This document shows, in pieces, positions 6,182 through 9,828 of a stretch of 9,828 bases of DNA (position 1 is its first letter; every line of letters starts with the position of its first letter). Origin of the DNA: an uncultured Lachnospiraceae bacterium. GTDB lineage: Bacteria; Bacillota; Clostridia; Lachnospirales; Lachnospiraceae. A model generated the notes under the pieces. That model saw only the letters and a list, made by a program, of their open reading frames with translations, searched no databases and was not told the origin of the DNA. Both the position numbers and the translations under genes were made by a program. The DNA lies in NCBI GenBank assembly GCA_902797705.1, contig CADBTX010000104.1:1-9828 (forward strand), given 5' to 3'.

Positions 6182-8858
6182 ATTCAGGGAGTACCTGTTT
6201 AACAGCAAAAGGGATATACAGGAACGTCTTTTCATGCTCATAACCCTTACGGCCATGAGCGGGATGGTTATGGCTTTCTTTGTCAGCCTCTTTAACGGGG
6301 AAAACATGGAAGGCATCCTTGCCATGCTTATCGCCTTTGTCTTCTTTGTATTTCTGGTGTATTTCGGCGTTAAGCTCGATAAGATAAGGCTTATTTCAAA
6401 CATCACGGCCATATTCATGGTCTTCATCTTTTTCCCGTTGATCTTTTTTACCAGCGGTGGGATCTACGGAGGAACCCCGATATGGTTTGTCTTTGTAATG
6501 GTCTATGTGGGAATGATACTCCGGGGCAGATTGAGGATAGCGATGCTGCTTTCGGAGGTGATCGTCTCATCTGTCTGCTATTACATTCAGTACCGTTATC
6601 CCGCATCCGTGCTTTCCCACACTGAGCTCGAGTTCTACTGGGATTCCTACGGGGCCTTTGTGGTCTGCAGTCTTATCATGACTCTTATGACAAGCGTGCA
6701 GGTCGTGCTAATGAAGCGTGAGACAAAGATAGTAAGGCAGCAGAAGGAGGAGATCGATGAGCTGAATAAGGCCCAGAACAGGTTCTTCTCCAGTATGAGC
6801 CATGAGATAAGGACTCCCATAAATACCATTATCGGATTGAATGAGATGATACTCCGGGAAGAGGTTTCGGAGGAGGTGGCAGAAGACGCCAGGAATATCC
6901 AGGGAGCCAGCCGCATGCTCCTTAGCCTTATCAATGACATCCTGGACATGTCAAAGATACAGTCGGGACAGATGAAGCTGACTTTCGCCAATTACAAGAC
7001 CGCCGAAATGATAAGCGAGGTGGCCTCCATGATCCAGATAAGGGCCATGGAAAAGAAGCTGTCCTTTGATGTGAACATAGCGCCGGATCTGCCCTCGGAG
7101 CTTCACGGCGATGAGATGAGGATAAAGCAGATCCTTATCAATATCCTGAATAATGCTGTGAAGTATACCAAGGAGGGTGGAATAACCCTGAACGTCCAGT
7201 GTGAGGATCATTTTGATTCGAAGGTGTCCCTGGTATTCACAGTGATAGACACCGGTATCGGTATCAAGAAAGAGAGCATCCCCTACCTCTTTACGGCCTT
7301 TAGGAGGGTAGATGAGGATGTGAACAGATATATCGAAGGAACCGGACTGGGGCTTTCCATCGTAAAGGAACTCACGGAACTTATGAACGGCAAGGTTACG
7401 GTCAACAGTATCTACACCCAGGGCACCAGCTTTATGGTGGAGATCCCTCAGGAGGTCATTGATCAGACACCGGTAGAACGCCTTGATATGGCAGGGAAAC
7501 GTGATCAGGCAGCGGGAAATACCTACCATCAGAGTTTTGAGGCTCCGGAAGCCAGGATACTGGTGGTTGACGATACCGTGGCCAATCTTATGGTCATAAA
7601 GAAGCTCCTTCGTGATACGAAGGTGATGCTTGATACCGTGTCTTCCGGCAAGGAGGCCATTGAGAAGACCCTTAATACGGAATATAACGTTATCTTCATG
7701 GATCATATGATGCCGGAAATGGACGGGATAGAGTGCATGAAGAGGATAAGGGAACAGATCGGAGGAAAGTGCAGGACTTCGAAGATAGTCGCCCTTACCG
7801 CCAATGCGGACAGTAAGAGCAGGAACCTGTATGAAAAGTCCGGCTTTGACGGCTATGTCATGAAGCCTGTGAGCGGAAATACGCTGGAACTGGAACTCAG
7901 AAAGCTGCTGCCGAGAGAACTTATCAAATATGAGCTCACGGATGCCAGCATACTGGAAGAAAGCGTGTCCTGGATCAAACAGGGTAAGAAGAGGGCCAAT
8001 ATCAAGGTCACTGTTACATCTGTTGCGGATCTGCCCAAAGCCATTACAGAAAAATACGATATAGGAGTCATTCCCCTGAAGATCGAAACGGAGGGGGGAG
8101 TTTTCAAAGACGGAGTGGATATGGATTCCGATGCCTTACTTTCCTATGTGGAAGAAAGGGGGAAGAAAGCCCATATCCTGCCTATTGAGGTCGGGGATTT
8201 TGAGGACTTCTTTGCTGCAAAGCTGAGGCAGGGAAACAATATAATCCATATCTCCGGCTCGGGGAAGGTTGTGGATACCAGCTATTTCTCGGCTCTTGAC
8301 GCCGCCAGTAATTTTGATAACGTAACGATAGTGGACTCAGGACAGCTGTCCTCCGGCCAGGGCCTGCTTGCCATGGCGGCCTGCCGCATGGTTGAGGATG
8401 GCCTGAGGGTGGATGAGATAATCGACAGGCTGAATGAGGAGAAGTATAATGTAAGGACGAGCTTTATCGTCGACAGAGTTGACTCTCTTGTGGCTTCGGG
8501 ACAGCTGAGTTCCGGCGTGGCCAGTGTCATCAGCGCATTTATGATCCGTCCTGTCTTTGTCATAAAGAATGGCAGGATGAGACTCCAAAAGGTATTTATG
8601 GGTTCCAGGGAGACGGCGAGAAAGAGATATATTGCCGGGGCCTTAAAGGACATCAGAAATATAGACAGCAGAGTTCTTTTTATCACCCATGCGGGGGTTC
8701 CCAAGGAGGAACTGGACCGCATCCGTAAGGAAGTGGAGAAAAAGGCTCATTTTGATGAGATAGTTATTACCAAGGGATCTCCTGCGATCTCGGTAAATGT
8801 AGGATTGGGAGCCTTCGGTCTTATCTATATGATGAAGGAAAACTATGATAGTCTGTGA
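6168..8858 (+). CDS. Hybrid sensor histidine kinase-receiver fused to a C-terminal DegV (fatty-acid-binding family) domain
   Basis: This 896-residue membrane kinase starts inside the end of the preceding kinase gene. AAGGGA at 6157-6162 is 5 nt before the ATG. About six hydrophobic helices (21-182) are followed by a charged, probably coiled-coil linker (183-205). HisKA has SHEIRTP with H212. The ATPase domain has N329, DTGIGI (361-366) and GTGLGLS (391-397). The receiver (462-580) has D468/D469, phospho-acceptor D512, T544 and K566. After a helical linker, residues 612-890 form a complete DegV/EDD domain: ADLP near the start, GVIPL (633-637), FKDG (646-649), VDS (722-724), IRP near 793-795 and a C-terminal VGLGAFG. 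DegV/FakB proteins bind fatty acids and normally stand alone at about 280 residues. Several canonical ligand-loop residues are changed here. There is no HPt domain, so it may use that of the preceding kinase. I infer lipid-linked signalling; the direction (sensor or output) is open. Confidence 0.92.
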   Translation: MVIRKFREYLFNSKRDIQERLFMLITLTAMSGMVMAFFVSLFNGENMEGILAMLIAFVFFVFLVYFGVKLDKIRLISNITAIFMVFIFFPLIFFTSGGIYGGTPIWFVFVMVYVGMILRGRLRIAMLLSEVIVSSVCYYIQYRYPASVLSHTELEFYWDSYGAFVVCSLIMTLMTSVQVVLMKRETKIVRQQKEEIDELNKAQNRFFSSMSHEIRTPINTIIGLNEMILREEVSEEVAEDARNIQGASRMLLSLINDILDMSKIQSGQMKLTFANYKTAEMISEVASMIQIRAMEKKLSFDVNIAPDLPSELHGDEMRIKQILINILNNAVKYTKEGGITLNVQCEDHFDSKVSLVFTVIDTGIGIKKESIPYLFTAFRRVDEDVNRYIEGTGLGLSIVKELTELMNGKVTVNSIYTQGTSFMVEIPQEVIDQTPVERLDMAGKRDQAAGNTYHQSFEAPEARILVVDDTVANLMVIKKLLRDTKVMLDTVSSGKEAIEKTLNTEYNVIFMDHMMPEMDGIECMKRIREQIGGKCRTSKIVALTANADSKSRNLYEKSGFDGYVMKPVSGNTLELELRKLLPRELIKYELTDASILEESVSWIKQGKKRANIKVTVTSVADLPKAITEKYDIGVIPLKIETEGGVFKDGVDMDSDALLSYVEERGKKAHILPIEVGDFEDFFAAKLRQGNNIIHISGSGKVVDTSYFSALDAASNFDNVTIVDSGQLSSGQGLLAMAACRMVEDGLRVDEIIDRLNEEKYNVRTSFIVDRVDSLVASGQLSSGVASVISAFMIRPVFVIKNGRMRLQKVFMGSRETARKRYIAGALKDIRNIDSRVLFITHAGVPKEELDRIRKEVEKKAHFDEIVITKGSPAISVNVGLGAFGLIYMMKENYDSL

Positions 8859-8888
8859 TTTAAGAGGAATTAAGGAAAGGTATCTGTT

Positions 8889-9773
8889 ATGGGAATAGTT
8901 CGCAGTATGACGGGATTCGGAAGGGGTGAAGCGGAAAACGAAGGCAGAAGGTATACGGTGGAGGTCAGATCCGTAAACCACAGATTTCTGGATATCAGCA
9001 TCAAGATGCCGAAGGTTCTTTCGAAATTCGAGTCCTCAGTCCGGAATGTGATGAAGGAGTATCTGGAAAGAGGAAAGGTGGATGTTTTCATCTCTTTCTA
9101 TAACACCGCATCGGAGACAGAGTGTGTACGGTACAATAAAGGGATTGCTTCGGAATACCTGAAATACTTAAGGGAAATGAGCGATGAATTCGGGCTGGAT
9201 GATGATGTAAGGATATCACTGCTTTCACGTTTTCCGGATGTTTTTACCACCGAGGAAGCGGAGCTGGATGAGGACAGGATCTGGAGTGAATTTGAGCCGG
9301 TCTTAAGGAAGGCTCTGGAAGAGATCAGGAGTTCCCGGGAAAGAGAGGGGGAAAACCTTAAGATCGACCTTTTAGCCAAGCTTAAGGATATGGAAAAGGA
9401 GGTTTCCGTTATTGAAAAACGGGGGCCCGAGATCATTGAGAATTACAGGGCAAAGCTTACCGAAAAAGTGAAGGAGATGCTTCAGGACTCCACCATTGAC
9501 GAAGCGAGGATAGTGACTGAGGTCACCATTTTCGCGGACAAGATCTGTGTGGATGAGGAGATCACCAGATTAAGGAGCCATATCGGCGCCATGACAAAGG
9601 AACTTGAGAAGGGCGGAGCCATCGGGCGGAAGCTGGATTTTATCGCCCAGGAGATGAACAGGGAAGCAAATACGACCCTGAGTAAGGCCAATGACCTTAT
9701 AACCAGCGATACCGCCATCGAGATAAAGACCGGTATAGAGAAGATCCGGGAGCAGATCCAGAATCTGGAGTAG
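8889..9773 (+). CDS. yicC: YicC/YloC-family endoribonuclease
   Basis: This is a cytoplasmic RNase of the YicC/YloC family; E. coli YicC has been reported to act in turnover of small RNA such as RyhB. The 294-residue length is normal for the family. The N-terminal YicC domain (about 3-155) opens with the signature SMTGFGR (6-12) and has EVRSVNHRFLD (25-35). The C-terminal DUF1732 domain (about 205-294) has DKICVDEEITRLRSH (217-231) and GRKLDFIAQEMNREANT (246-262), all hallmark motifs, with the middle rich in charged helices. The ATG is preceded by AGGAAAGG (8873-8880) at 8-nt spacing. It begins 30 nt after the DegV-kinase stop and may be read through from that operon. In many Firmicutes this gene precedes remA (DUF370), gmk and rpoZ, but the downstream neighbour is outside the window. 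Confidence 0.95.
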   Translation: MGIVRSMTGFGRGEAENEGRRYTVEVRSVNHRFLDISIKMPKVLSKFESSVRNVMKEYLERGKVDVFISFYNTASETECVRYNKGIASEYLKYLREMSDEFGLDDDVRISLLSRFPDVFTTEEAELDEDRIWSEFEPVLRKALEEIRSSREREGENLKIDLLAKLKDMEKEVSVIEKRGPEIIENYRAKLTEKVKEMLQDSTIDEARIVTEVTIFADKICVDEEITRLRSHIGAMTKELEKGGAIGRKLDFIAQEMNREANTTLSKANDLITSDTAIEIKTGIEKIREQIQNLE

Positions 9774-9790
9774 GACCTCCCCCTGATTCC

Positions 9791-9819
9791 TTGAACGCTG
9801 CAGGGTTTTGTGGCATAAT
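9791..9819 (+). promoter_or_regulatory. Extended -10 promoter reading out of the window
   Basis: TTGAAC at 9791-9796 (4 of 6) is followed after exactly 17 bp by CATAAT at 9814-9819 (5 of 6). A TG at 9811-9812 completes an extended -10. Transcription would start near 9826, so the gene it serves lies to the right of the window and is transcribed separately from yicC. Confidence 0.55.
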
Positions 9820-9828
9820 CTCTTACAG

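Noticed and set aside
8821..8849. Separate promoter for yicC (TTATCT...TATGAT)
   Set aside because: The -10 is 5 of 6 but the -35 is only 3 of 6 and lies within coding sequence; read-through from the kinase operon is as likely.
9781..9808. CCCTG...CAGGG hairpin followed by TTTT as a terminator of yicC
   Set aside because: The stem is 5 bp with a 15-nt loop and a short T-run, and it overlaps a better promoter match; too weak to list as a feature.

Overview
The window looks like chromosomal DNA of a Gram-positive Clostridia member, most likely a Lachnospiraceae relative such as Butyrivibrio or Roseburia. This is an inference from strong GGAGG-type ribosome binding sites, heavy use of AGG/AGA (Arg) and ATA (Ile) codons at moderate GC, a yeast/actinobacterial-type LeuA, and six-helix membrane hybrid histidine kinases of a style common in that family. 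No mobile element, tRNA, rRNA or CRISPR array was seen. All five genes are on the + strand and almost every base between them is accounted for.

Layout. Positions 1-80 hold the terminator of an unseen upstream gene, overlapping a sigma-A-type promoter. This is followed by a MATE-family efflux transporter (129-1523). A 137-bp intergenic region carries an extended -10 promoter flanked by near-identical direct repeats. It drives a 664-residue 2-isopropylmalate synthase (1661-3655) whose C-terminus carries an extra, complete AraC-type DNA-binding domain. After a short gap with a perfect TATAAT come two large membrane hybrid sensor kinases overlapping by 14 nt. The first (3716-6181, TTG start) is a TM - HisKA - HATPase - degenerate receiver - receiver - HPt protein. 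The second (6168-8858) is TM - HisKA - HATPase - receiver, ending in a complete DegV (EDD-fold, fatty-acid-binding family) domain. Thirty bases later is a YicC/YloC-family endoribonuclease (8889-9773). A promoter reading out of the window lies at 9791-9819.

How the genes may work together. The LeuA-AraC protein could be an enzyme, a leucine sensor and a transcription factor in one chain, with the flanking repeats as candidate operators for autoregulation (inference). The two kinases are probably co-translated and form one phosphorelay: only the first has an HPt domain, and neither has a DNA-binding output. The DegV module suggests a lipid or other hydrophobic ligand as input or output. However, several positions that are conserved in DegV/FakB ligand-binding loops are changed, so the ligand may differ or binding may be lost. 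The transporter and YicC look like ordinary neighbours.

The two most notable items are the LeuA-AraC fusion and the histidine kinase-receiver-DegV fusion. I cannot run searches, so neither is claimed to be new.
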